DNA of 64,000 bases from Poritiphilus flavus (GCF_009901585.1 NZ_WXYO01000004.1:62001-126000), one strand, 5' to 3'. Shown: positions 24,302-33,210, counted from the first letter of the stretch. The notes: a model not told the origin generated them from the letters alone. Numbers and translations: made by a program.

Positions 24302-24336
24302 ACGCATGCTAAAAATGACCATAGTTCATAGCTCTG
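24302..24336. repeat. attC-like repeat, copy E (left arm, degenerate)
   Basis: CGCATGCTAAAAATGACCAT followed by AGTTCATAGCTC aligns with the left arm and adjoining block of copies A and C (GCACAAAACAATGGCTAT, AATTCATTGC). It starts 3 bp after the PD-(D/E)XK-like stop codon. The right arm is not found, and the next gene is in the opposite direction. Confidence 0.4.
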
Positions 24337-24358
24337 TGGGCCTTTACAGAGAAAAAGA

Positions 24359-24586
24359 TCAATCGCTTTGTATTAGAACTTCCCTAACCAATCTAATGGC
24401 AGAGGCGACGTGCTGCACATCCTTTCGCTCAAAGGTATCCTCTTCTAAATAGAACAGCATTTCAATACCCAAGTTTAAAACCTCTGCTAACTGTTCCCTT
24501 GTACCATAAGCATCTTTAATCAATTCATTGAGGTTACTGGGGTGATTGGAGCTTTTGGATATCTTCATAGAGAAAGATTTGAGCAA
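24359..24586 (-). CDS. Small unknown protein at the right end of the island
   Basis: The 75-residue protein (or 69 from the ATG at 24568, MKISKSSNHPS) is helical: LNELIKDAYGTREQLAEVLN and GIEMLFYLEEDTFERKDVQH. The second half has a regular heptad-like pattern. I do not recognise the family. It has no signal peptide. It lies between the cassette-like array and the right attachment repeats. Confidence 0.45.
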   Translation of the reverse strand: MLKSFSMKISKSSNHPSNLNELIKDAYGTREQLAEVLNLGIEMLFYLEEDTFERKDVQHVASAIRLVREVLIQSD

Positions 24587-24730
24587 AGTAGCTTTTTAGT
24601 TCCACTCAAGAAAATTTATTCTGATTTTGCCTCGCAGAATCTATCCATTTTATCCTTTAAGTAACACCAATTTTCATCAGGAAAAAATAGATTTAGTGTA
24701 CAGAAAGTGTTACACTTTATAAAACAAAAA

Positions 24731-24765
24731 AGTCCTATATAGTTGTAATAAAACTATTTAGGACT
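24731..24765. terminator. Terminator-like hairpin near the right island end
   Basis: AGTCCTA-t-ATAGTT pairs with AACTAT-t-TAGGACT around a 7-base loop, giving 13 base pairs with one T/T mismatch. It is preceded by an A-run and followed by TAGTATTG, so it could stop minus-direction transcription at the island edge. Confidence 0.55.
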
Positions 24766-24772
24766 TAGTATT

Positions 24773-24838
24773 GTGATCGCGACAGGATTACTCGCTGTAG
24801 CTTGTGATCCTGATTGCGCTCCGTAGTCTAAATGAAAA
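24773..24838. repeat. 66-bp direct repeat, right copy (tRNA-Arg-derived)
   Basis: Identical over 66 bp to 11937-12002. Its first 17 bases repeat the end of the intact tRNA-Arg 97 bp further on. Together with the 44-bp repeat at 24834 it makes the right boundary block. Confidence 0.75.
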
Positions 24839-24877
24839 AGCCCACCTTAGGCGAGCTTTTCATTCTTAAGTGATCGC
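24834..24877. repeat. Right 44-bp attachment-like direct repeat (attR candidate)
   Basis: Matches 12076-12119 with one mismatch and overlaps the last seven bases of the tRNA-Arg acceptor end, so the tRNA gene stays intact on this side. It includes the same terminator-like hairpin (24836-24860). Confidence 0.75.
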
Positions 24878-24944
24878 GACAGGATTCGAACCTGTGACCG
24901 TCTGCTTAGAAGGCAGATGCTCTATCCAGCTGAGCTACGCGACC
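24871..24944 (-). tRNA. tRNA-Arg (anticodon TCT)
   Basis: The 74-nt cloverleaf, read on the minus strand, starts GGTCGCG and ends CGCGATC plus discriminator A. It has D arm AGCTCAGCTGGATAGAGC, anticodon stem TCTGC/GCAGA with loop CTTCTAA (anticodon TCT), and T arm CACAGGTTCGAATCCTGT. CCA is not encoded. The 3' end lies at the island boundary, so this gene is the integration target. Confidence 0.93.
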
Positions 24945-25127
24945 TTTTGTTGCGCTGCAAGGCCTTTCACCCTTAAACAAAAGAGGGGCTGAGGTCAATG
25001 CGGGTGCAAATATACGATTATCATTCTGAAAGTGGCAAAAAGAAATTTTACTTTCTTGGAAGACATGGCCGGCCTGCCAATAGGTAGCCAGGTCTTTTAA
25101 AGTGATGTTTAAGCCCGCGTTGCCGGC

Positions 25128-25526
25128 CTATTCCAGGTGTTTCAGGTTTTTGTGAAAGAGCAACTTCCGGAACTGCGGAGGCCTTTTTTCATTGAGAAAA
25201 CGCGTCTCGCCCTTTTCGTCAATAAGTTTCTGGAAATTTTCCTCGCTTTGGTCAAACTGCTCCTTGTTTAAGTAGGTAGTCTTAAGGATGAGCTGAAAGG
25301 GCGCATCTTCAGTGGCCTCAGTTTCCAAAAGCTCATAAGCGTGGATATAATTGTTCTCCAAAGCCTTTTCCCGCAGTACCTTCCAATTGTTGTGGTAGTA
25401 AAACAGGGTTTCTTCCTTGTTGTCATTCAGGATTTGGACAAAATCCAGGGCAGATATCTTCTCCGACGACTGGGAGTAGGAGAGGGCCGAAAGGCTTAGG
25501 ATAAGCAGAAATAAACAATTTTTCAT
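25128..25526 (-). CDS. Small secreted protein of unknown function
   Basis: The 132-residue protein has a signal peptide (MKNCLFLLILSLSALSYSQ), then a charged alpha/beta domain (FVQILNDNKEETLFYYHNNW, FQLILKTTYLNKEQFDQSEE). No motif or family is recognised. It probably acts in the periplasm. It lies between the tRNA and a LuxR-type regulator on the same strand. Confidence 0.65.
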   Translation of the reverse strand: MKNCLFLLILSLSALSYSQSSEKISALDFVQILNDNKEETLFYYHNNWKVLREKALENNYIHAYELLETEATEDAPFQLILKTTYLNKEQFDQSEENFQKLIDEKGETRFLNEKRPPQFRKLLFHKNLKHLE

Positions 25527-25672
25527 GATGAAGCGTTTTATGATTTAACAGCTGAAAAATAGTCGAAATCTACCAAATCGAAGTCTACTTTTATCGGGGA
25601 TTACCCTAAACCCGGAAAATTTTAATCTAAGTAGAAAGACTTGTTCAGGCTAATGCCTCCGTATAAATGCAA

Positions 25673-25990
25673 TTAGGGATAGCGGTTCTCCAAAAACCCG
25701 ATTATGGATTCCTTGTCCGGAACGTTCAGCCTTTTCCGCAAGCGGTATCTTGCGGTATATACACTTTGAAGTGAAATGCCCAGGATGTGGGCAATATTAG
25801 AGGAGGTCAGATTTAGCTTTTCCAGTGATAGCAGTCGTTCCTCCGAATCCGTCAGACCGTATCCTTTGCTGTGCATCAAAGGAAAAAAGTCCGGGTAAAT
25901 GGAATTGAATTTTTGCCTGAAGGTCACCCAGTCCTGTGGGGTGAGGATCTTAAGGGATAAAAGGTCCCTCTTGTTGGTGTGATAGTTCAT
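25673..25990 (-). CDS. LuxR-type helix-turn-helix regulator (stand-alone)
   Basis: The 105-residue protein matches the C-terminal regulator module of Bacteroidota TPR-LuxR proteins: WVTFRQKFNSIYPDFFPLM, GLTDSEERLLSLEKLNLTS and SNIAHILGISLQSVYTARYR, ending RLRKRLNVP. The sensor part (TPRs, membrane helix) seen in larger relatives is missing, so this is a short DNA-binding form. No neighbouring sensor is found. Confidence 0.8.
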   Translation of the reverse strand: MNYHTNKRDLLSLKILTPQDWVTFRQKFNSIYPDFFPLMHSKGYGLTDSEERLLSLEKLNLTSSNIAHILGISLQSVYTARYRLRKRLNVPDKESIIGFLENRYP

Positions 25991-26346
25991 ATATACTAAA
26001 TTGTAGGCTGTTGTCTTTGCTTTACTGACCAGATTAAGGTCAATGGGATCTCGTCAACAAAAAAGGGAGGCCTTATTTCACTAACCATTTTCAGGCTTAG
26101 CGGGCACCGGGTAAAGTGCTTCATTGCAATACGTGAAATGCAGACAAAGTACCTCCCCTTTATGGAGCAAATGTACCCGCTTTACTAAGCAGGAAGCAAA
26201 AGACAATGAATAATCGGGATAACTGATAGATAAGTGCAAAAAACTGGAATACGAGCGCAGGAGCCGACTCGCCATTATACACTTTCTTAACCGCGTTTCA
26301 AGGATGATTAAAGGATTAATTTAACAGAAACCCTCAATATCCGGGA
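25991..26346. other. Intergenic region without recognised gene
   Basis: A short minus-strand frame at 26081-26275 has no domain and poor coding character. The region holds upstream sequence of the LuxR-type gene and downstream sequence of the sugar transporter. I see no terminator stem of note. Confidence 0.4.
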
Positions 26347-27888
26347 TCATTTTCTCACTAATAAAGCCTCTACTTCCTCCAGGCTTTTTCCTTTAGTTTC
26401 TACGATATATTTATAAACAAAGAGAATGGCACAAAAAGAAAGTGCAGCGTAAATCGCAAAAGTGGTCGTAGGCCCGAGACTGGACAACTCCCACGGAAAA
26501 ACCTGGGTGACCGTATAGCTGACCAGGGAATTGAAAAAACCGACCACAGAAATTGCTATAGCCTTTATTTTGCTTGGGAATACTTCAGAGATTAGGGTCC
26601 ACATAACAGGTCCGAGGGAAATCGCAAAAGCAGCAACATAGAGTAAAATAGCGATCAATACCAGGGTCGCATTGATATTGATGAAGTTTTTGATCTCCTC
26701 CCGTTCAAATTCCAAAAACAGTTCTTGGTCCAGTTTTGTTCTTATGGTTTCGAAAAGATCCGATTGACTCTCAAAAGTCTGTCCGTCCAGATCGCTTAAG
26801 GCTGTTTTTATCTCCGCGTTGCTAACCTTGTTCAAAGTAGATTCATTAAAATTGTAAGTGGCGTTCTTAAAAGCGAAAGTGGTCATGAGCAGGGCTATGG
26901 TCATGCATGTAGTGCCTATCAACAGCAGAGGCTTTCTGCCCAATTTGTCAATAAGCCATATGGCTACAAGGGTGAAGACCAGATTGGTCAGTCCAACCAC
27001 AATGGCTTGTAAAAATGAAGAATCCGTGCTGCCTCCGGCCTGCTCAAATATGGTAGGCGCATAATAAAAGACCGCATTGATCCCGGTGATCTGTTGAAAA
27101 AAGGCAATTCCAAGGGCAATGGTCATTATAGTGCCATACTTGCTCTTGAATAAATCCGAAAGTTTGCCTTTGGTTTCCTTTTTAGAAAGCCCCTGTTGGA
27201 TCTCCTCAATAGTGTACTCCGCGTAGGCCTCGCCTCCAATCCGTGTCAGTATCTTGCGCGCCAGGGCTACTTTATTCAGTTTCCGGATCAACCATCTGGG
27301 GCTTCTGGGAACCGTAAAAAGACCAATGAAGTATACGATGGCCGGGAAAGCCTCAACTCCCAACATCCAACGCCAGCTTTCCCCTTCTATATCAACCAGG
27401 AAATAATTGGAAAAATAGGCCACGGAAATACCGATAACTATGTTTAGCTGGTTAAAAGAAACCAGGCTTCCGCGCAATTTAGGAGGAGCGATCTCCGCAA
27501 TGTAGATCGGAGCGATCAGTATGGCTCCACCTACTCCAATCCCACCAATGATCCGGGCGACCACGAACTCCAGGTAGCTGGTTGCCAGGGCTGACCAGGA
27601 AGCGGATATTGCAAAAAGGGCGGCCACAACGATCAATACGTTTTTGCGGCCGAAGCGATCAGCTACCGGGCCGGCGACCAGATTTCCAGCCATGGCCCCG
27701 AAGATCACGCAACCTACGGAAAAGCCTACCATGGCTTTAGTCATCTCAAAATACACGCTTATTCCTTTAACAGCTCCGGAAATGACCGCGCTGTCAAAAC
27801 CCAGCAAAAAACCTCCTAATGCGACGATCAGGCTGATCAGGATGGTGTAGGATTTATTCATTTTAATAGTGGTTTCAGCTGGTTTCAT
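26347..27888 (-). CDS. Sugar porter family MFS transporter
   Basis: I start at the ATG at 27888 (MKPAETTIKMNKSYTILISL); the frame opens at 27951 without support. The roughly 513-residue protein has 12 helices and sugar-porter signatures: GFLLGFDSAVISG in TM1, DRFGRKNVL after TM2, RIIGGIGVGGAILIAPIYIA and PPKLRGS, PRSPRWLIRK after TM6, FFQQITGINAVFYYAPTIF in TM7 and DKLGRKPLLL. It is XylE/GLUT-like, importing a monosaccharide with H+. An unusual insertion of about 70 charged residues (NATYNFNESTLNKVSNAEIK and following) sits in the loop between TM9 and TM10. Confidence 0.9.
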   Translation of the reverse strand: MKPAETTIKMNKSYTILISLIVALGGFLLGFDSAVISGAVKGISVYFEMTKAMVGFSVGCVIFGAMAGNLVAGPVADRFGRKNVLIVVAALFAISASWSALATSYLEFVVARIIGGIGVGGAILIAPIYIAEIAPPKLRGSLVSFNQLNIVIGISVAYFSNYFLVDIEGESWRWMLGVEAFPAIVYFIGLFTVPRSPRWLIRKLNKVALARKILTRIGGEAYAEYTIEEIQQGLSKKETKGKLSDLFKSKYGTIMTIALGIAFFQQITGINAVFYYAPTIFEQAGGSTDSSFLQAIVVGLTNLVFTLVAIWLIDKLGRKPLLLIGTTCMTIALLMTTFAFKNATYNFNESTLNKVSNAEIKTALSDLDGQTFESQSDLFETIRTKLDQELFLEFEREEIKNFININATLVLIAILLYVAAFAISLGPVMWTLISEVFPSKIKAIAISVVGFFNSLVSYTVTQVFPWELSSLGPTTTFAIYAALSFCAILFVYKYIVETKGKSLEEVEALLVRK

Positions 27889-28241
27889 GGAAAGTGTATT
27901 TGAGTTTGGTCTTTTTTTGGCTTGGTACCATAGCAAACGAAAGTGGGTCAACTCGGGAACCTCCGTAGATGAGAAATGGGGGTAAAAAGTAAAAGGAGCG
28001 CGAAGCGGCTTTGCTCGCTTCGCCTAGCCTTTGCTCTAAATATACTAATAATAGAGGAAGCAGCTCATGGTGCTACTCTGAATCTAAAGCTCTAACCGGT
28101 CGGATTTGCGGTTGTTAGGCTGATTCACGGCAAAACAAGTTTAAGCTCAAGCTCAGGTTTAAGTATAAGAAATAGTGGCTTTAGCTTGTTAGTGGCTATT
28201 GAAGAGGATGAATTTGGCCAAGAAGGCAGAACCATTTTTAT
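27889..28241. other. Intergenic region with a perfect 8-bp hairpin
   Basis: The stretch upstream of the transporter gene holds GCGAAGCG/CGCTTCGC (28000-28023) and a purine/pyrimidine-simple section, TTTAAGCTCAAGCTCAGGTT (about 28139-28158). Similar simple sequence recurs at about 50.33-50.37 kb. No gene is supported. Confidence 0.45.
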
Positions 28242-28640
28242 TCAACCGTAAAAGTCCATGATCTGTCTCAATAGTTTCTGACCTGCTTCTAAGGTCAAAT
28301 GGGTCTCGCTATGATCCAGCAGGGTCTGTACGGCTTCCAATGGCGATTGCAACTTATCTCCATAGATCTCAATGTATTCACCCGAGTCTATATAGTCTAA
28401 CAAAGCTGTCTTAGTTTCTAGCAGTGAGGTCCCACCGGTCAGGCAATTGCTTATTTTATCCCGGTATGCCTCAGGAACTTCAAGCAATCCGAAAGAGTAT
28501 AGGGCAAGCTCCCTGTATGCGGTATGGACGGCACACATGTTCTCCATATTGGCGGTCTTGTCTGCAAAATTCGATCTCAATTTTTCAATTCCAAAAACCA
28601 GTAAATCTTTAATTTCCGGGTATCTTTCTTCCTTAGTCAT
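28242..28640 (-). CDS. Hypothetical helical cytoplasmic protein
   Basis: The preferred start is the ATG at 28640 (MTKEERYPEIKDLLVFG); the frame extends to 28691 without support. The roughly 132-residue protein is all-helical, has no signal peptide, and contains SNFADKTANMENMCAVHTAY and HSETHLTLEAGQKLLRQIMD. I recognise no family. It stands alone between two intergenic stretches. Confidence 0.55.
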   Translation of the reverse strand: MTKEERYPEIKDLLVFGIEKLRSNFADKTANMENMCAVHTAYRELALYSFGLLEVPEAYRDKISNCLTGGTSLLETKTALLDYIDSGEYIEIYGDKLQSPLEAVQTLLDHSETHLTLEAGQKLLRQIMDFYG

Positions 28641-29368
28641 AGCTCTTGCTTTTTTAATATTATTAAAAATACATATGGAAGGGCGTGGCATAAGGAGGAT
28701 GTCCCCATCTGGCGTTTGAAGATCGCCAGCCTCTCGCCCTTATGCCCTTGTGACGATCAAGTGCCCTCCCTAAATTCATGGGGTAAATCTATCATGATAA
28801 TTAGCAAGAAAAAACTTACAATGCACAACTGTTCCAATAGATAAATAAGTGTTGCCCGCTAAGGGACCACTTCTAAGGCCAATTTCACCTGCTCGGACTG
28901 ACAGTATTCGGCAAGTCTCCAAACCTTTGTTTTTAATCTTTCTTGAGGGTAATGAAACCGGGCCTCTGCTCCCAAAAAATATTCTACGCCTTTATTAATG
29001 GTATAATTGGCCGTTGGACTATCATTAAATTTAAATTGGCAATTCGCAGCCAACTGCCGTTGTTCAGCTATAGGTATTTTGACTCCTGGATTTTGGACAG
29101 CTCGTAATCCAATGCTGATGAAAATTCATTTTCAAAATCCCATGACCAGCTATTTTCCGGGGGACTTGGGCTGCTGGAACTGTCGTAATAACGCTTGATC
29201 GCTATCCGGCCCGATAGTCTGATAATCGTCCCAGTTGTATATTATGTACGACGAATTATGGGCTTCACTTCATTTTTAGACCGCTTAAAATCCTAAATCC
29301 GTACAAATGGTTTAATTTTATGGAGCAATCCGGTGAGGTTTTAGAACTTCGTACACCGAATCTGAATC
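28641..29368. other. Intergenic region upstream of the NarL-type regulator
   Basis: A hairpin CTGGCG/CGCCAG lies at 28709-28729 and an outer imperfect repeat (GGCATAAGG near 28687 and CCTTATGCC near 28737) flanks it. A 64-residue minus-strand frame at 28859-29053 has no recognisable domain and I do not call it. The last 80 bases before 29369 presumably hold the regulator promoter. Confidence 0.4.
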
Positions 29369-30016
29369 ATGGCCAACAAGGATGTCTCCATAATTATCGC
29401 CGATGATCACCCCATTCTGCTAAAGGGGTTATACGAGGAACTCGTCTCCAATGATTACAATGTCATCGGAAGGGCTGCTGATGGCATGAACGCCCTGGAA
29501 CTTCTTTTAAAGCTAAGGCCAGACATAGCTTTCCTGGATATTGATATGCCCTTCTTAAGTGGATTCGACGTCATTAAGATGGCCAGGGATAAAGGAGTGA
29601 ATACCCGTTTTATTGTACTTTCTTTTCATAAGGAGGCCTCTTATATCAATCGGGCGAAAACCCTTCAGATCAGTGGATACCTTCTCAAGGAGGACTCTTT
29701 TTTTGAAATTGCACGTTGCATTGAGGCCGTAATCTCCGGGAATACTTATTTCAGTAGCTCATTTGATCACCACTCTCTGGATCAGGCGAACGAAGAGTTA
29801 AGAAGTTTACAACTTCTGACCCCATCGGAACTGAGGATCCTTAAACTGGTTGCCAGACAGATATCCAATAACAATATCGCCGAAGAGTTGGGTATTTCAG
29901 TACGGACGATCGAGAAGCACCGGAGCAATATTATCTCAAAGCTAAATCTGAAAGGAGGACCCAATGCGCTGACCAATTGGGCGTTGACCAATAAAAAGAT
30001 AATCCTCGAGATCTAA
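29369..30016 (+). CDS. NarL/FixJ-type response regulator (REC + LuxR HTH)
   Basis: The 215-residue protein has a receiver domain (1-120) with the acidic pair ADDHP, phosphoacceptor Asp57 in PDIAFLDIDMP, Ser/Thr in LSFHKEAS and Lys in GYLLKEDSF. A GerE-type HTH follows (about 150-205) with TPSELRILKLVARQISNNNI and GISVRTIEKHRSNIISKLNL. No histidine kinase gene is adjacent, so it is an orphan in this window. Its targets are unknown. Confidence 0.92.
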   Translation: MANKDVSIIIADDHPILLKGLYEELVSNDYNVIGRAADGMNALELLLKLRPDIAFLDIDMPFLSGFDVIKMARDKGVNTRFIVLSFHKEASYINRAKTLQISGYLLKEDSFFEIARCIEAVISGNTYFSSSFDHHSLDQANEELRSLQLLTPSELRILKLVARQISNNNIAEELGISVRTIEKHRSNIISKLNLKGGPNALTNWALTNKKIILEI

Positions 30017-30155
30017 AGATCCTCCATCCCTGTTTTTGGTATACGTGCTGCTACGCACGATTTACGCATTGACGCTTATTTCCGAAACTTTCTACCCATG
30101 ATAATTTAGCCCCATGATCGAAAGGCAGGATGTATTGCAAGCACTTATTAGAATA

Positions 30156-30171
30156 TTCCGCCACTTATTAC
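30156..30171. repeat. 16-bp intergenic repeat, copy 1
   Basis: TTCCGCCACTTATTAC is identical to 34257-34272. The following ATAAGTCTTTTGTT also resembles 61301-61323. It lies in the 262-bp gap before the gene at 30279 and could be a shared regulatory site. Confidence 0.4.
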
Positions 30172-30278
30172 ATAAGTCTTTTGTTCATTCTTTGATTACA
30201 CCAATTTTATGATGCATGAACTGATTTTCCCGATGATGCAGGTTTGAATTCTAGAGATCAACCCATAAACCTAAACTT

Positions 30279-31040
30279 ATGATTACCCTGCCAGCTTTCA
30301 TAGAATGTAGAGATTTTAAGCAATTACAAAAGAAACTTCAATACCTGAAGGAACACAACGAAAAGGCTACCAGCCAGCAGTCTCAACTTTCTAAAAATAT
30401 TATTGAGATCTATCAATCAGGCAAAATTGGAATCCTGGAAAAACAATTATTGCGCTCCATGAAGATCATTAACCGGCTAGATGAGGCGGAGCTAAAGTGG
30501 ATGGACACCGAGCTCAGGATTGACTATCTGACCAACAAGACCACGAAGCAGATGCATTCGGATGCAGTGGTGCTGCAGAATTATTTGAACAAGGGCAACT
30601 CACTTAAAACCTTTTTAGGTCTGAAGCTCATTTGGTCCCGGGCCGTAAGGAAGAGCTACTATATTACCCGGGAGGTATATGTTAACGGGAACCCATGCAA
30701 TACCCCGCAAAGCCTTAAATGGGTTGTAAATGACCTCCGGTTACGACAGGATTTTAGAATACTCGAGCAAATCTGGAGATCCGGAAGCATCGTCGGAAAT
30801 TGCCATTATCTCAGATACAGCTTCTTCAAAAAGACCCTGCTTCAGGTCATTGATCTTATCACCACAATTCAGACAGCGGAGCAAGTGCGCCGGGAAATAC
30901 AAAAAACAACCAATATACTGATCAGACCATTTGAGCAAACCTGCCGTGTAGCCGTTGGAGGAAAAATGGTCTGCCTGACCCAAAAAGAAGCCAAGATCGT
31001 AGAATACAGCATTAAGGATCTCATACATCATCCAACATAA
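30279..31040 (+). CDS. Hypothetical helical protein
   Basis: I recognise no family in this 253-residue protein. The N-terminal 60 residues are strongly helical and charged (FKQLQKKLQYLKEHNEKATS), probably a coiled coil. The middle is basic (LIWSRAVRKSYYITREVYVN). There is no signal peptide or membrane helix, so it is probably cytoplasmic. It lies between the NarL-type regulator and a YHYH protein on the same strand. Confidence 0.6.
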   Translation: MITLPAFIECRDFKQLQKKLQYLKEHNEKATSQQSQLSKNIIEIYQSGKIGILEKQLLRSMKIINRLDEAELKWMDTELRIDYLTNKTTKQMHSDAVVLQNYLNKGNSLKTFLGLKLIWSRAVRKSYYITREVYVNGNPCNTPQSLKWVVNDLRLRQDFRILEQIWRSGSIVGNCHYLRYSFFKKTLLQVIDLITTIQTAEQVRREIQKTTNILIRPFEQTCRVAVGGKMVCLTQKEAKIVEYSIKDLIHHPT

Positions 31041-31127
31041 AAAATCAATACCCGACAAACCCCATAAACTGTGGATCTATGGGTTGAGCCCGAAAAATAA
31101 CCAGCTAACATTTATATCAATGAAACT

Positions 31128-31235
31128 ATGTACACCTTTATAGGCATTATGGCAATAGTGACTGCCATCAACCTGATACTGGTCTTATTGAGCATTGCAA
31201 ATTTCCACCAAACCAAGCCTTATGAACATACTTAG
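31128..31235 (+). CDS. Small single-TM peptide (35 residues)
   Basis: The frame MYTFIGIMAIVTAINLILVL continues LSIANFHQTKPYEHT. It gives one membrane helix and a short hydrophilic tail, and ends 14 bp inside the start of the YHYH gene in another frame. The overlap and clean hydrophobic pattern suggest a translated leader or small membrane protein; chance is not excluded. Confidence 0.4.
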   Translation: MYTFIGIMAIVTAINLILVLLSIANFHQTKPYEHT

Positions 31236-33210
31236 ACCCCTTGTGATTTTACTTATGCTGGGAATTGGCCAGATCGCCCAGGCACATCAGGGCGGGCACG
31301 AATCGGTTTTACGGGATTGGCACCTAAAAGGAGCTTCCAATACATTAAGGGCTTCTTTTCTAATCTATAAGAGGGACACGGTATTTATGGAAAACGCAAA
31401 GGGTCAACTGATGAAATATCCTTTTTCCAAACTATCTGTCATAGACCAGGAGTACGTTCTGGAAAAGTATCGAAAAATTCAATCACTCAATCTGCCAACA
31501 GCTGCTATCGGGACAGAAATCCCTGAAAAAGGACTTCCGGTCTCTCTTGCTGTAGTACTTGGCCTGGCCGTCTTAATGTGCCTTTTTGCCTTACCTAAAA
31601 ACCTAAAACATTTCAGGCTTCTTTTGCACTTTAGCGCGTTTCTCCTGGTATCCCTGATATTTATTACCTGCGACAATGAGGACGAACCTGGATCCTGTGA
31701 AGAACTTAGCTGGTTTCAGGACGCCGATGAAGATGGTCTGGGAAACCCGGATGCCAGTAAATCCGCCTGTGAACAGCCTGAAGGTTATGTGTCTAACAAT
31801 ATGGACGATGATGATACAGTAACCAATAACACAAGCGAGGTTCCAGCCAATAATACGGATAGCATGAGCAGCTTGTTCAACAAATTCGCCGGGGTGACAA
31901 CCCATTTTGACGATACTTACTTTTATGTTGCTTCTTCCGGTTTACCTGAACATCAAATGATGGAGGGTATTACCGCCTGGAACCGTCAGGTACCGGTTCC
32001 GCAGGATTATTCAGGGGACAACAGCTGGTCAATACCCATTCAGCCCGCTTTGGCCGCGGAACCATTATCCCTGACAGAGCATTTTATGAAGGGTGCTGTG
32101 GCCATCGCAGTTAATGGAATTCCAATATTCAATCCGCGTAACAACCGCGGGGAATATGCACAAGAAATCGGAGAGCTCGATGAGTGGGGTGGCCATTCAG
32201 GACGGGCTGATGACTATCATTATCACGTTCCGCCCACACACCTGGAATCAGTTGCCGGGGAAGGTCAACCCATTGCCTATGCCCTGGATGGGTTCCCTGT
32301 ATACGGGACCACCACGGCCGAACTTGACGAATACCTGGGTATTCGCAATGATGATGGCTCATACCAGTACCACACCATTGAGGAAGCACCTTATTTTATG
32401 ACAGCTATGCGGGGAGAAGTGTCTTTGGACCCCGACAGCTCAGCCCCGGAAGACCAGGTATGGCCACAGGCCTTGTCAACACCCCTCAGACAGGTAGAAG
32501 AACCCTCGCTGAATACAGGTACAATAACTTTTAGCCTTACCGGTGAGAATGCCTATAGTCTAAAATACCTGGATGGGGATGGCAACAATATCAATACCGT
32601 CAATTACCATTGGGATGACTCCGGGACCTATACTTTTGAATATACTGATGCCAGCGGTGGCAGCAGAACCGAAACCTATCAGGGTTTTGTAAGTGACAGC
32701 CCGGGCAACACCACTTCCGACTTTGTACTGAGCAGTATAGCTATTGATGATAATGGGGAACTTTTAGACGCGTATAAATGCGAGGAAAAGGAAAATGGAG
32801 TAGAAGCCTCCATACCCCTTTCCTGGTCTAATGTTCCCGCCGAAGCAGGAGCCCTTGCACTGATCATGCATCACTATCCCTTTCCGGATGACACTTCTGA
32901 GGTAAACTCTTATTTATTGCTATGGGGAATAGACCCGGGGGTAACTGAAATTCCTCATGGGGCCGCGGATGATGGAGACTGGTACATGGGAGCGAACAAA
33001 GACGGTTCAGTGGTATCCTATACTTCGCCCTGCTCAGCAAGTTCGGGAAGCCACGAATATACGATCACTTTGTACGCTTTATCGGAAACCCCTTCCACGC
33101 TTCCACGGGCAAACTCTGTGGATGTGACCTACAAAGTACTTAAAGACGCAATTTCAACTGTTGAGACAATAGATACCGCTACGCTAACCTTCAATGATGT
33201 TGTAGACTGA
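31222..33210 (+). CDS. YHYH-domain protein fused to a PEBP-like domain
   Basis: The start is the ATG at 31222 (MNILRPLVILLMLGIGQIAQA, signal peptide). Of about 662 residues, the first 150 resemble a short secreted domain with a further hydrophobic region (LPVSLAVVLGLAVLMCLFAL and HFSAFLLVSLIFITCDNED). The middle is a YHYH domain with AVAINGIPIF-like strands, GRADDYHYHVPPTHLE and YALDGFPVYG. The C-terminal 150 residues match YbhB/YbcL-type phosphatidylethanolamine-binding folds (EASIPLSWSNVPAEAGALAL, HHYPFPDDTSEVNSYLLLWG). A SPCSASSGSHEYTITLYALS strand closes it. Function is unknown; it is probably exported. Confidence 0.8.
   Translation: MNILRPLVILLMLGIGQIAQAHQGGHESVLRDWHLKGASNTLRASFLIYKRDTVFMENAKGQLMKYPFSKLSVIDQEYVLEKYRKIQSLNLPTAAIGTEIPEKGLPVSLAVVLGLAVLMCLFALPKNLKHFRLLLHFSAFLLVSLIFITCDNEDEPGSCEELSWFQDADEDGLGNPDASKSACEQPEGYVSNNMDDDDTVTNNTSEVPANNTDSMSSLFNKFAGVTTHFDDTYFYVASSGLPEHQMMEGITAWNRQVPVPQDYSGDNSWSIPIQPALAAEPLSLTEHFMKGAVAIAVNGIPIFNPRNNRGEYAQEIGELDEWGGHSGRADDYHYHVPPTHLESVAGEGQPIAYALDGFPVYGTTTAELDEYLGIRNDDGSYQYHTIEEAPYFMTAMRGEVSLDPDSSAPEDQVWPQALSTPLRQVEEPSLNTGTITFSLTGENAYSLKYLDGDGNNINTVNYHWDDSGTYTFEYTDASGGSRTETYQGFVSDSPGNTTSDFVLSSIAIDDNGELLDAYKCEEKENGVEASIPLSWSNVPAEAGALALIMHHYPFPDDTSEVNSYLLLWGIDPGVTEIPHGAADDGDWYMGANKDGSVVSYTSPCSASSGSHEYTITLYALSETPSTLPRANSVDVTYKVLKDAISTVETIDTATLTFNDVVD

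Noticed and set aside
28859-29053. 64-residue minus-strand open frame
   Set aside because: No domain, no start context and no conserved-looking features; treated as intergenic.
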